Source of the DNA: Nocardiopsis sp. CNR-923
Lineage (GTDB): Bacteria > Actinomycetota > Actinomycetes > Streptosporangiales > Streptosporangiaceae
Direction: 5' to 3'
Assembly (NCBI RefSeq): GCF_001942255.1
Contig: NZ_MKKC01000087.1
Coordinates: 150,038-214,037 of the forward strand
DNA: 64,000 nucleotides
Shown here: positions 9,055-17,791 of the stretch, piece after piece
Position numbering within the stretch: position 1 is the stretch's first letter
Layout of the letters: each line of letters starts with the position of its first letter
Translations under genes and position numbers: made by a program
The notes under the pieces: model-generated
Seen by the model: the letters and a program-made list of their open reading frames with translations, nothing else
What the model was told of the DNA's origin: nothing
Database searches by the model: none

Positions 9055-10518
9055 ATGTCCGAGGCCCTGACCACCCTCATCCCACGGCTCCGCGACATCT
9101 GCGGGCCCGACGGGGTCCTCACCGAGGCCCGGGAACGCCGGGCCTACGACCACGACGGCCTCACCCACCGCCGGTCGCTGCCCGGCGTGGTCGTCCTGCC
9201 GACCACCACCGCGCAGGTCGCCGCGGTCCTGCGCCTGTGCTCCGGGACCGGCGTCCCGTTCGTCCCCCGCGGCGCCGGGACCGGCCTGAGCGGCGGCGCC
9301 CTCCCGCACCACGAGGGCGTCCTGCTCACCACCGCGCGGATGCGCCGCGTCGTGGAGGTCGACATCCCCAACGAGTGCGCGGTCGTCGAACCGGGAGTGC
9401 CCAACCTCGACATCACCACTCTGGCCGCGCCGCACGGCTACTACTACGCCCCCGACCCCTCCAGCCAGGCGGTGTGCTCGGTCGGCGGCAACGTCGCCGA
9501 GAACTCCGGCGGCGCGCACTGCCTCAAGTACGGGTTCACCGCCACCCACGTGCGCGGACTCGAACTCGTCACGCCCGAGGGCGAGGTGGTGCGTCTGGGC
9601 GGCAAGGCTCCCGACGGCACCGGCTACGACCTGGTCCGCGCGGTCATCGGCTCCGAGGGCACCCTCGGCGTCGTCACCGAGGTGACCGTCGGACTGACAC
9701 GGCTGCCCGAGCGTACGGTGACCCTGCTCGCGGCCTTCGACTCCCTGGACGCGGGCGGCGCGGCGGTCAGCGCGATCGTCTCCTCCGGTGTGCTGCCTTC
9801 GGCCGTCGAGATGATGGACGCCCTGTCCATCGAGGCGGTCAAGGCCTTCGTCGACTGCGACTACCCCGCCGACGCGGCCGCCGTGCTCATCGTCGAACTC
9901 GACGGGCCCGCCGCGGACGTGGACGCCCACCTGACCGAGGTGGTGGGCCTGTGCACCGCCCACGGCGCCCGCCGGACCCACACGGCCAGCGACGACGACG
10001 AACGGGCGCGGATCTGGGCCGGCCGCAAGGCGGCCTTCGACGCGGTGGGCCGGATGAGCCCCGCCTACATCGTTCAGGACGGCGTCGTCCCACGGACCGC
10101 CCTGCCCGAGGTGCTGCGCCGCATCGCCGCGCTGTCTGAGGAGTCCGGCATCCGCGTGGCCAACGTCTTCCACGCCGGGGACGGCAACCTGCACCCGCTG
10201 GTGATGTTCGACGACTCCGACCCCGACGGCTACCGCCGCGCCGAGGAGGTCTCCGGCGCCATCCTGGACCTGTGCGTGGAGTACGGCGGGTCGATCACCG
10301 GCGAGCACGGCGTGGGCGCCGACAAGGCGTGCTCGATGCCCCGCATGTACTCCCCCGACGACCTCGACACCTTCGAGCGGTTCCGCCGGGCCTTCGACCC
10401 GAGCGGGATCGCCAACCCGGACAAACTCCTGCCCACCCCGCGCCTGTGCGGGGAGCGGCCCGGGGTGCGCAAGGGCGTGCACCCACTGGTGGAGTCGGGC
10501 CGGGCGACACAGTTCTGA
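9055..10518 (+). CDS. glcD: glycolate oxidase subunit GlcD (FAD-linked oxidase)
   Basis: 487 residues with the PCMH-type FAD-binding fold: PRGAGTGLSGGALP near residues 80-93, CSVGGNVAENSGG and GSEGTLGVVTEVT. The C-terminal FAD-oxidase part carries the HAGDGNLHP signature and GEHGVGADK. It oxidises glycolate (or D-lactate in related enzymes) to glyoxylate (or pyruvate). glcE follows after 22 nt. The third subunit GlcF, the iron-sulfur protein, is not in the window. A D-lactate dehydrogenase role cannot be excluded from sequence alone. Confidence 0.88.
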   Translation: MSEALTTLIPRLRDICGPDGVLTEARERRAYDHDGLTHRRSLPGVVVLPTTTAQVAAVLRLCSGTGVPFVPRGAGTGLSGGALPHHEGVLLTTARMRRVVEVDIPNECAVVEPGVPNLDITTLAAPHGYYYAPDPSSQAVCSVGGNVAENSGGAHCLKYGFTATHVRGLELVTPEGEVVRLGGKAPDGTGYDLVRAVIGSEGTLGVVTEVTVGLTRLPERTVTLLAAFDSLDAGGAAVSAIVSSGVLPSAVEMMDALSIEAVKAFVDCDYPADAAAVLIVELDGPAADVDAHLTEVVGLCTAHGARRTHTASDDDERARIWAGRKAAFDAVGRMSPAYIVQDGVVPRTALPEVLRRIAALSEESGIRVANVFHAGDGNLHPLVMFDDSDPDGYRRAEEVSGAILDLCVEYGGSITGEHGVGADKACSMPRMYSPDDLDTFERFRRAFDPSGIANPDKLLPTPRLCGERPGVRKGVHPLVESGRATQF

Positions 10519-10540
10519 TCCGCTGATCCGAAGGAGCCAC

Positions 10541-11794
10541 GTGCGGCCTGTCCGATCGACCACCGGCCCCGTCGACCCGTCCGTGCTCGACGACCTGGCC
10601 GGTTCCGGTCCACGCCCCGGCACGCCCGGCGACGTCGTCGGCGGTGTGGTTCCCACCGTGGTGGCGCGCCCGCGCGGCGAGGCCGACGCGGCCCGGGTCA
10701 TGGCGGCGGCGGCCCGCCACGGCCTGAGCGTGGTGTCCCGGGGCGGCGGCACCGCTCTGGACTGGGGCGCCCCGCCGCGCTCGGTGGACCTGCTGGTGGA
10801 GACGGCCGCCCTGACCGGGATCGAGCACACAGCCGACGACCTGGTGGTCACGGTGGGCGCAGGAACACCCGTGGCGGAGCTGACGGACGTGCTGGGGGCG
10901 GCGGGTCAGCGGCTGTCCGCCGACCCCGTGCGCGTGGGCGGCACGGTCGGCGGCATGGTCGCCACCGGGGTGTGCGGGCCGCGCCGCCTGCTGTTCGGCG
11001 CCCTGCGGGACCTGGTGATCGGCATGACGGTCGTACGCGCGGACGGCGTGCTGACCCGTACCGGCGGCCGGGTGGTGAAGAACGTGGCCGGATACGACCT
11101 GGCCAAACTGCACACCGGCGGCCAGGGGACGCTGGGGATGATCACGTCGGTGACGTTCCGGCTGCACCCGACGCCGCCCGCCCTGCGGGTGGTGACCGCC
11201 GCCGTCTCCTCCCGGGCCCACGGTGAGCGCATGGCGGCGGCGCTGCGCGCCCGTGCGGTGGCGCCCTCCGCGGTGGCCCTGGACTGGCCGTCGGAGGGCG
11301 GCGCCCACCTGCACGTGGTCCTGGAGGGGATGGCCGAGGGCATGACCGCTCGGGTCGACGGGGTCCGCGCCGCACTGGGCGGCGACACGGTCGTCTCGGA
11401 GCGGCTCCCCGAGGGATGGGGGCTGGTCCCCGCGCGGGGAACGCTCGGCTTCGTGGCGTGTCCCCCCGCCGAGTCGCTCGCGGCGGCGGAGCGGATCGGC
11501 GAACTCGTCCGGGCCGCCGACGCGGACGTGCTCGTGCGGGGCTCGGTCCCCAGCGGAGCGCTCCACGCCGTGTTCCCACCTGGGACCGGCGCGGACGTGA
11601 TCGCGACGGCCGCCGAGGGCGTGCGCTCCCGTCCGGGCTGGTCGCTGACGCTGATGCGCGCCGAGCAGCACGTGCACGAGGCCGGTGTGGACCTCTGGGG
11701 CGAGGTTCCGGGCCTGCCGCTGATGCGGTCGGTCAAGGACGCCCTGGACCCCCGGCACCGGTTGGCCCCCGGGCGGTTCGTCGGCGGGATCTGA
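10541..11794 (+). CDS. glcE: glycolate oxidase subunit GlcE-like FAD-binding protein
   Basis: 417 residues with an N-terminal FAD-binding domain (SRGGGTALDWGAPP, VGGTVGGMVATGVCGPRR, GRVVKNVAGYDLAKL, GGQGTLGMITSVTFRL). The KNVAGYDL motif is characteristic of GlcE. It normally forms a complex with GlcD and GlcF. The GTG start at 10541 has AAGGAGCC a few bases upstream and comes right after glcD, so the two are co-transcribed. No glcF follows: the next gene, dapF, is on the opposite strand. Confidence 0.88.
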   Translation: MRPVRSTTGPVDPSVLDDLAGSGPRPGTPGDVVGGVVPTVVARPRGEADAARVMAAAARHGLSVVSRGGGTALDWGAPPRSVDLLVETAALTGIEHTADDLVVTVGAGTPVAELTDVLGAAGQRLSADPVRVGGTVGGMVATGVCGPRRLLFGALRDLVIGMTVVRADGVLTRTGGRVVKNVAGYDLAKLHTGGQGTLGMITSVTFRLHPTPPALRVVTAAVSSRAHGERMAAALRARAVAPSAVALDWPSEGGAHLHVVLEGMAEGMTARVDGVRAALGGDTVVSERLPEGWGLVPARGTLGFVACPPAESLAAAERIGELVRAADADVLVRGSVPSGALHAVFPPGTGADVIATAAEGVRSRPGWSLTLMRAEQHVHEAGVDLWGEVPGLPLMRSVKDALDPRHRLAPGRFVGGI

Positions 11795-11886
11795 GCCGGA
11801 GCGGACGCACACGCCCGTCGTGCCCGGGCCGCGGCAGGAACGGCGCTGTGCCATCGGCGCGCCCCGGACCGCTCCCGAGCCCCCGG

Positions 11887-12701
11887 TCAGACCAGCGAGG
11901 TCTCCCCCTCGGCCACGATGACGGCCGCGCCGCTCAGACGCGCCCCGTCGGCGTCCAGGAACACGACGCACTCTCCGCCGGGAACACGCACGGTCCACGT
12001 GGCGCTCCCCCCGGTCGGGGTCGCGGCGGCCGCCGCGGCGACGATGCCGGTCCCGCACGAACGGGTCTCCCCCGAGCCGCGCTCGTACACGCGCATCTCC
12101 AGGACCCCCGGCGCGACCTCGGCGTAGACCTCCACGTTGGCGCCCTGCGGGAAGGCCTCCGTGTCCAGCTCGGCGCCCGGGTGAGGTCGACCTCGGCCAC
12201 CGGTCCCTCGACCTCGCAGGCCAGGTGGGGGTTGCCGACGGAGATCTGCGCGCCGTGCACGACCTGGCGCGCGAGCTTGGCCGATGAGGCGCCCTGCATC
12301 TCCACCCGGCCCATGTCGACGGTCACGTCACCGCTGGCCTCGATCCGCACCTCCTTGGCCCCGTCGCGGGTGCCCACCTCGAAGCGGTCCCGCTCGACCA
12401 GTCCGGCGTGCAGCAGGTAGCGCGCGAAGACCCGGACCCCGTTGCCGCACATCTCCGCGACGGTTCCGTCCGCGTTGCGGTAGTCCATGAACCACTCGGC
12501 CCGCTCGGCGGTTCGGGCCGCCGGGGCCAGGGCCTCACCGAGGGCACGGGTGCGCACCACGCGCAGGACCCCGTCACCGCCGATCCCGGCCCGGCGGTCG
12601 CACAGCAGACGGACGGTCCCCTCCGTGAGGTCGAACTCCCCGTCCGGGTCGGGGAGGATCACGAAGTCGTTCTCTGTTCCGTGGCCCTTGGCGAATCGCA
12701 T
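11887..12701 (-). CDS. dapF: diaminopimelate epimerase, one frameshift
   Basis: Read as one gene of about 270 residues interrupted near 12180. The N-terminal part starts MRFAKGHGTENDFVI and holds the first catalytic cysteine motif MCGNGVRVFARY. The C-terminal part holds the second, RSCGTGIVAAA. DapF converts LL- to meso-diaminopimelate for lysine and peptidoglycan. One missing base in GCGCC(C)GAG joins the two frames. Start 12701 matches the family N-terminus; ATG 12710 is also possible. It is divergent from miaA, a conserved actinobacterial pair. Since DapF is normally essential, the shift is most likely a sequence error. Confidence 0.9.
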
Positions 12702-12783
12702 GCGCACCATCCTAGGCGGTACCGCCGACACGGGCTCCGGACGCGAGCACCCGTAGCAGCGGCCGGAGCAGCCTGAGCCGTGG

Positions 12784-12789
12784 TTACGC
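12784..12789 (+). promoter_or_regulatory. -10-like element close to miaA start
   Basis: TACGCT ends 7 nt before the miaA ATG, the spacing seen for leaderless transcripts in actinobacteria. No convincing -35 or ribosome-binding site is visible. Confidence 0.35.
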
Positions 12790-12796
12790 TGGGGAC

Positions 12797-13804
12797 ATGA
12801 TCAAGCTGATCGCGGTCGTCGGCCCGACCGCTGCGGGCAAGTCGGACCTCGCCGTCGAACTGGCCCTCCGGTTGGAGGAACGCACGGGGCTGCGCGGCGA
12901 GGTGGTGAACGCGGACTCCATGCAGCTGTACCGGGGCATGGACATCGGCACCGCGAAGGTCACCCGCGAGGAGATGCGCGGCGTCCCCCACCACCTTCTG
13001 GACGTGTGGGAGGTCAGCGAGCCCGCCGATGTGGCCAGCTACCAGGAGATGGCCCGCGACAGGATCGAGGAGTGCGCCGAACGCGGCGTCCTGCCGGTCC
13101 TGGTCGGCGGCTCGGGGCTGTACGTGCGCGCGGTCCTGGACCACCTGGAGTTCCCGGGAACCGACCCCGAGGTGCGCGCCCGCCTGGAGGCCGAACTGTC
13201 CGAGGTCGGCCCGGGCGTCCTGCACGCCCGACTGGCCGAGGTCGACCCGGAGGCGGCGCGCACCATCCTGCCCGGCAACGGACGGCGCATCGTACGCGCC
13301 CTGGAGGTCGTCGAGCTCACCGGCCAGCCCTTCACCGCCACCCTGCCCGACCACACCCCCTACTACCCGTGCGCACAGGTCGGGCTGACCGCCCCGCGCG
13401 AGGAACTGGACGCGCGGATCGACGCCCGCGTGGACCGCATGTGGGAGCGCGGGCTGTTGGACGAGGTCCGCCGACTGGACGCCATGGGCCTGCGGGAGGG
13501 CCGCACGGCCTCGCGCGCGCTCGGCTACGCGCAGGCGATCGGTCAGCTCGACGGCGACCTGACCGAGGAGGAGGCCCGCGAGAGCACCGCCCGCGCCACC
13601 CGCCGCTTCGCCCGCCGCCAGGAGTCGTGGTTTCGCCGCGACCCCCGCGTGCGGTGGCTGCCCTACGACTCCACCGATCTCGTCGAGCGCGCGCTCGCCC
13701 ATGTCGAGACCGCGATGACCCGCCCGAGGGAGGAGCCGGGCGAGACGCTCGTGGACGTGGCCACCCTCGTTCCGCACGGTCAGCCGCCCACCGTCGGCGA
13801 CTGA
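12797..13804 (+). CDS. miaA: tRNA dimethylallyltransferase
   Basis: 335 residues. It adds the isopentenyl group to A37 of tRNAs that read UNN codons, making i6A for later methylthiolation by MiaB. The P-loop GPTAAGKSDLAVELA lies at residues 8-22, followed by VNADSMQLYRGMDIGTAK and the PVLVGGSGLYVRAV strand. The C-terminal RRFARRQESWFRRD tail is typical. miaB lies 3.4 kb downstream in this window, so both enzymes of the modification are present. Confidence 0.95.
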   Translation: MIKLIAVVGPTAAGKSDLAVELALRLEERTGLRGEVVNADSMQLYRGMDIGTAKVTREEMRGVPHHLLDVWEVSEPADVASYQEMARDRIEECAERGVLPVLVGGSGLYVRAVLDHLEFPGTDPEVRARLEAELSEVGPGVLHARLAEVDPEAARTILPGNGRRIVRALEVVELTGQPFTATLPDHTPYYPCAQVGLTAPREELDARIDARVDRMWERGLLDEVRRLDAMGLREGRTASRALGYAQAIGQLDGDLTEEEARESTARATRRFARRQESWFRRDPRVRWLPYDSTDLVERALAHVETAMTRPREEPGETLVDVATLVPHGQPPTVGD

Positions 13805-13807
13805 CCC

Positions 13808-13849
13808 TCCACGGCCGGTTCCCCGTCCCCCGCCGGAGTGTGCCGTGGA
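13808..13849 (+). terminator. possible terminator after miaA
   Basis: TCCACGGC (13808-13815) pairs with GCCGTGGA (13842-13849) directly after the miaA stop. The 26-nt loop can form a smaller inner CGG/CCG stem. Modest support. Confidence 0.4.
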
Positions 13850-13930
13850 TGCCGCCCGTCGCGCAGCAGGGTAGGGAGTTGCGGGGCACACCCCAGGCGA
13901 TCCAGCTGATCCGACCCGTCACCTGGGCGC

Positions 13931-13959
13931 TTGCCAGGCGTCCCGTCGTCGCCTAGCGT
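13931..13959 (+). promoter_or_regulatory. predicted promoter of the tetR-P450 operon
   Basis: TTGCCA (13931-13936) and TAGCGT (13954-13959) are spaced by 17 nt. The palindrome that follows starts one base after the -10, so a bound repressor would cover the transcription start. Confidence 0.55.
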
Positions 13960-13960
13960 T

Positions 13961-13997
13961 GACTCCATGACCAGATTCGAAATCTGGTCATGGAGTC
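13961..13997. promoter_or_regulatory. 37-nt perfect palindrome, likely TetR operator
   Basis: Two 17-nt arms (GACTCCATGACCAGATT and its exact complement) flank a 3-nt centre CGA. It lies directly downstream of a promoter-like pair and upstream of a TetR gene, the usual place for an autoregulatory operator. An RNA hairpin role is the alternative. Confidence 0.7.
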
Positions 13998-14060
13998 AGA
14001 ACCCGCAAGGGGGCACGGCCATGATCCTCGCGTCGACACCGCTCCGAACGGAGCGCAGCC

Positions 14061-14830
14061 GTGTCCCGGTCAGGAGAACGCCGTGCCCTCCCCACCCGGT
14101 CGACGAACAAGACCGCCAACCGCGCCGCCCGCGCCGAGCGCATCCTCGACGCGGCGGGCGACCTCCTCGTCTCCTGGGGCTACCCCAGGATCACCATCGA
14201 GGACGTCGCCCGCCGGGCCGGTGTCGGCAAGGGCACCGTCTACCTGCACTTCCCCACCAAGGAGGTGCTGTTCCTGGCAGTCCTGCTCCGCGCCCAGACC
14301 GCCATGACCGAGCGGACGCTGGAGGTGCTCCGCGAGGCCCCGAGGGGATCTGGCCCAGCGCCCTCGCCCGCACCTACGCCCTGGCGATGCACGAGTCACC
14401 GATCATCGCCACGGTGGTGACGGGCCGGACCGAGATCCTGGGCAGCCTCGCACGGGCCGCCGCCGAGTACAGCGCAAAGCTCGTCGAGCGGCAGCACACC
14501 ACCACGGGAAGCTACTTCGACGTCCTGCGCGACCACCGCCTGATCCGCACCGACCGGTCCCGCGCCGACCAGGTGTACGCCTACTCCTCGATCCTGACCG
14601 GCTTCCTCGTCGCCGAGCCGCTCCTTGCCGAGCACCCCGGCTTCACACCGCCGACCGTCGACCACCACGCCGACGTTCTGGCCGACGCCATCCGGTCCAC
14701 CCTGGGCGAGTCCGACGACGACGGCACGCTGCACGCCGCCTGGCCGAAGGTCGCCGCCCTGTTCGAGAACCTCGCGCGCGACTTCCGAGCCGAGGTCGAC
14801 CGCTACACGCACGCCACTCGCGACACCTGA
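14061..14830 (+). CDS. TetR/AcrR family transcriptional regulator, one frameshift
   Basis: N-terminal TetR DNA-binding domain: RAARAERILDAAGDLLVSWG, the helix-turn-helix ITIEDVARRAGVGKGTVYLHF, then TKEVLFLAVL. After a frameshift near 14340 (one C missing in GCCCCCGAGGGG), the ligand-binding domain continues to a stop at 14828-14830. The full protein is about 255 residues. The GTG at 14061 is the best in-frame start; ATG 14021 in another frame has a better ribosome site (AAGGGGG), so the true N-terminus is uncertain. The P450 gene begins 14 nt after the stop. It probably represses itself and the P450 through the palindrome upstream. Confidence 0.82.
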
Positions 14831-14843
14831 CACTGGAGTGCCC

Positions 14844-16120
14844 ATGACGGCCACACCCTCCGCGACCCACGACCTGATCAACCTCATGGACCCGGCCTGG
14901 ACCAGCGACCCCCGCTCCCTGGTCGACCGGGTCGCCAGCGCGGGCGGGTCCGCTCCGGCCCTGTTCGCCGACGGCTTCGAGGTCGTCCTCTTCGCCGACG
15001 ACGAGGACGTGCGCACGATCCTGAGCGACCGCCGATTCGTCGTCGACCCCGCCAACGTGCGCGAGGGAGCCACCACCCAAAGGAAGTCCCAACTCCTCGA
15101 AACCATGGGCATCACCCCGGACCTGGCCGCCTACGTGAGCGAGAGCGTGCTCCAGATGGACGGCGCCGACCACACGCGGCTGCGCAAGCTCGTCTCGCGC
15201 GCCTTCACGGTGCGCCGCGTCAACGAGCTCCGTCCCAAGGTCCAGCGGATCACCGACGACCTCCTGGCCCGGCTGCCGGACCACGCACAGGAGGACGGGT
15301 CCGTGGACCTCCTCGAACACTTCGCCTATCCGCTGCCTATCACGGTGATCTGCGACCTGGTCGGCGTCGCCGAGGAGGACCGGCCCGCGTGGCGGGAGTG
15401 GAGCCGCACCCTCCAGGAGTTCGACCCCACCAGGCCGGAACGGATGAACGCCGTGCTGGGAGCGATGATCGACCACATCAAGTCGACGATCGCGCGGCGC
15501 CGCGCCGAACCCCAGGACACCCTGCTCGACGCGCTGATCGCCGAACAGGACGAGGACGGCGGCAGACTCAGCGAGGCCGAACTGATCACCCTGGTCTTCA
15601 CACTGGTCATCGCGGGGCACGAGACCACCGCCCACCTGCTCACCAACGGCACCCACGCCCTGCTCACGCACCGCGACCAGTGGGACCTGCTGCGATCCGA
15701 CCCCGAGCTCGTGCCCGCCGCCGTGCACGAGATGCTGCGCTGGTGCGGTGTCGCGCTCCTCACCCAGGTCCGGTACGCGGCGGAGGACATCCGGCTCAAG
15801 GGCGGTCGGCTGGCCGCCGGGGACCGTGCGGTCGCCCTCATCGCGGGCGCCAACCGCGACCCCGACGTGTACCCGGACCCGCACCGGTTCGACATCACCC
15901 GCCACCACGGCAAGCCCGGCGAGTCGCACGTGGGCTTCGGCCACGGCATCCACTACTGCCTGGGCGCCGCCTGGCCAGGCAGGAGGGACAGGTCGCCTTC
16001 ACTTCGCTGGTCAGGGCCTACCCGGACCTGGACCTCGCGCCCGGCCGCGAGCCCGCACGGACGCACTCGCCCGGAGCGATGCGGTTCAGGGATCTGTACG
16101 TGCGCCTCGGCCGCGACTGA
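14844..16120 (+). CDS. cytochrome P450, one frameshift near the end
   Basis: About 425 residues, a soluble bacterial P450. Visible signatures: I-helix IAGHETTAHLL, the ExxR region VHEMLRW with following RYAAEDI, and the heme-thiolate loop FGHGIHYCLGA. Just after the cysteine loop one C is missing (GCCCTGGCC read as GCCTGGCC, about 15970), and the C-terminus continues as ARQEGQVAF to FRDLYVRLGRD. ATG 14844 has GGAG 7 nt upstream and follows the TetR stop closely, so the two are one operon. No ferredoxin or reductase gene is adjacent. The substrate is unknown. Confidence 0.88.
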
Positions 16121-16125
16121 CGCGG

Positions 16126-16158
16126 CCGCGGCCCCCGGCGTCGTGCCGGGGGCCGCGG
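16126..16158. terminator. bidirectional terminator between the P450 gene and miaB
   Basis: Perfect 14-bp stem CCGCGGCCCCCGGC / GCCGGGGGCCGCGG with a 5-nt loop, between two convergent stop codons. Confidence 0.75.
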
Positions 16159-16173
16159 AGAACACGGGTCGGG

Positions 16174-17667
16174 TCAGGCGTCGCAACACCCGCCGACGGG
16201 GGTGACGGGCTCGGCCGCCGGAGCGCCGACCTTCGGCATGCCCAACAGGACGCCGGGGCCGGCTGCCTCGGCCGATCGGCCGTTCCGTGCGGCCCAGGCG
16301 TCCCCGGCGCGCGTGCGGCGCAGGTTCCGGACACCGGAGTCGGCCACCAGGTGGTGCGGCGCGGCGTAGGTGACCTCCACGGTCGCCACGTCGCCGGGGC
16401 GCGGCTCCTCGCCCTCGCCCACGGCGAAGTGTACGAGTCGGTTGTCGGGCGCCCGTCCCGACAGGCGGCGGTGCTCGCCGTCCTTGCGGCCCTCGCCCTC
16501 GGCGACCAGCAGCTCGACCTCCCGCCCCACCAGCTTCTGGTTCTCCTCCCACGAGACGGCGTCCTGGAGTTCCACCAGGCGCTGGTAGCGGTCCTTGACC
16601 ACCTCGGGCGGGACCTGTCCGTCCATCGTCGCCGCCGGAGTCCCCGGCCGCTTGGAGTACTGGAAGGTGAACGCCATCGAGAACCGGGCCTGGCGCACCA
16701 CGTGCAGCGTCTCGGCGAAGTCCTCCTCGGTCTCCCCGGGGAAGCCCACGATGATGTCGGTGGTGATCGCCGCGTGCGGCATGGCGGCGCGCACCTTCTC
16801 CACGATGGATAGGAACCGCTCCTGGCGGTAGGAGCGACGCATGTCCTTGAGCACCCTGCTCGACCCGGACTGCAACGGCATGTGCAGCTGCGGCATGACG
16901 CTGGGCGTCTCGGCCATCGCCTCGATGACGTCGTCGGTGAAGTCGCGCGGGTGCGGGGAGGTGAAGCGGACCCGCTCCAGCCCCTCGACCTCACCGCAGG
17001 CGCGCAGCAGCTTCGAGAAGGCCTGGCGGTCGCCGAACCCGCTGCCGTAGGCGTTGACGTTCTGTCCGAGCAGGGTGATCTCGCTGACGCCCTCGTCCAC
17101 CAGGGCGCGCACCTCGGCCAGGATGTCGCCGGGACGCCGGTCCTGCTCCTTGCCGCGCAGCGCGGGCACGATGCAGAAGGTGCACGTGTTGTTGCAGCCG
17201 ACGGAGATCGACACCCACGCGGCGTACGCGGACTCGCGGCGGCTGGGCAGGGTGGAGGGGAAGTGCTCCAGGGACTCGGCGATCTCCACCTGCGCCTCGC
17301 GCTGGACGCGGGCGCGCTCCAACAGGGCGGGCAAGGACCCGATGTTGTGCGTGCCGAACACCACGTCCACCCACGGGGCGCGGCGCACGATCTCACCGCG
17401 GTCCTTCTGCGCCAGGCAGCCGCCGACCGCGATCTGCATGCCCGGGTTGGCGTCCTTGACCGGACGCAGGTGCCCGAGGTTGCCGTACAGGCGGTTGTCG
17501 GCGTTCTCGCGGACCGCACAGGTGTTGAAGACGACGATGTCTGCGGTGGTCTCCTCGGCTGCGCGCGCGTACCCAGCGTCCTCCAGCAGGCCGGAGAGGC
17601 GCTCGGAGTCGTGGACGTTCATCTGGCAGCCGTAGGTCCGCACTTGGTAGGTACGACTCTGGCTCAC
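16174..17667 (-). CDS. miaB: tRNA-2-methylthio-N6-dimethylallyladenosine synthase
   Basis: 497 residues. The N-terminal methylthiotransferase domain has cysteines in [16 protein letters not shown] and GGCLAQ for the auxiliary cluster. The radical SAM core has [12 protein letters not shown], followed by the C-terminal TRAM domain. MiaB methylthiolates i6A37 made by MiaA to ms2i6A37. The last 50 residues, ending GGCCDA, are a low-conservation tail. ATG 17667 gives the expected [17 protein letters not shown] start. No frameshift. Confidence 0.95.
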   Translation of the reverse strand: MSQSRTYQVRTYGCQMNVHDSERLSGLLEDAGYARAAEETTADIVVFNTCAVRENADNRLYGNLGHLRPVKDANPGMQIAVGGCLAQKDRGEIVRRAPWVDVVFGTHNIGSLPALLERARVQREAQVEIAESLEHFPSTLPSRRESAYAAWVSISVGCNNTCTFCIVPALRGKEQDRRPGDILAEVRALVDEGVSEITLLGQNVNAYGSGFGDRQAFSKLLRACGEVEGLERVRFTSPHPRDFTDDVIEAMAETPSVMPQLHMPLQSGSSRVLKDMRRSYRQERFLSIVEKVRAAMPHAAITTDIIVGFPGETEEDFAETLHVVRQARFSMAFTFQYSKRPGTPAATMDGQVPPEVVKDRYQRLVELQDAVSWEENQKLVGREVELLVAEGEGRKDGEHRRLSGRAPDNRLVHFAVGEGEEPRPGDVATVEVTYAAPHHLVADSGVRNLRRTRAGDAWAARNGRSAEAAGPGVLLGMPKVGAPAAEPVTPVGGCCDA

Positions 17668-17726
17668 GGTCCCAGGCTAACCGGTGACGCGAACACGCGA
17701 ACCACCCTCGGGACCCGGATCCCGGG

Positions 17727-17770
17727 GCGGCCCGTGCCGCCGACCGCCATGGGTCGACGGCACGGGCCGC
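17727..17770 (-). terminator. terminator after the TRAP-TAXI operon
   Basis: Perfect 13-bp stem GCGGCCCGTGCCG / CGGCACGGGCCGC. The 18-nt loop can itself form a 5-bp CGACC/GGTCG stem. It is about 20 nt past the permease stop. Confidence 0.7.
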
Positions 17771-17791
17771 GCATGCCGGACGGGACGCGGC

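Noticed and set aside
7426..10851. Very long minus-strand open frame opposite aceB and glcDE
   Set aside because: High-GC shadow frame: no recognisable domains, while the plus strand carries well-conserved enzymes.
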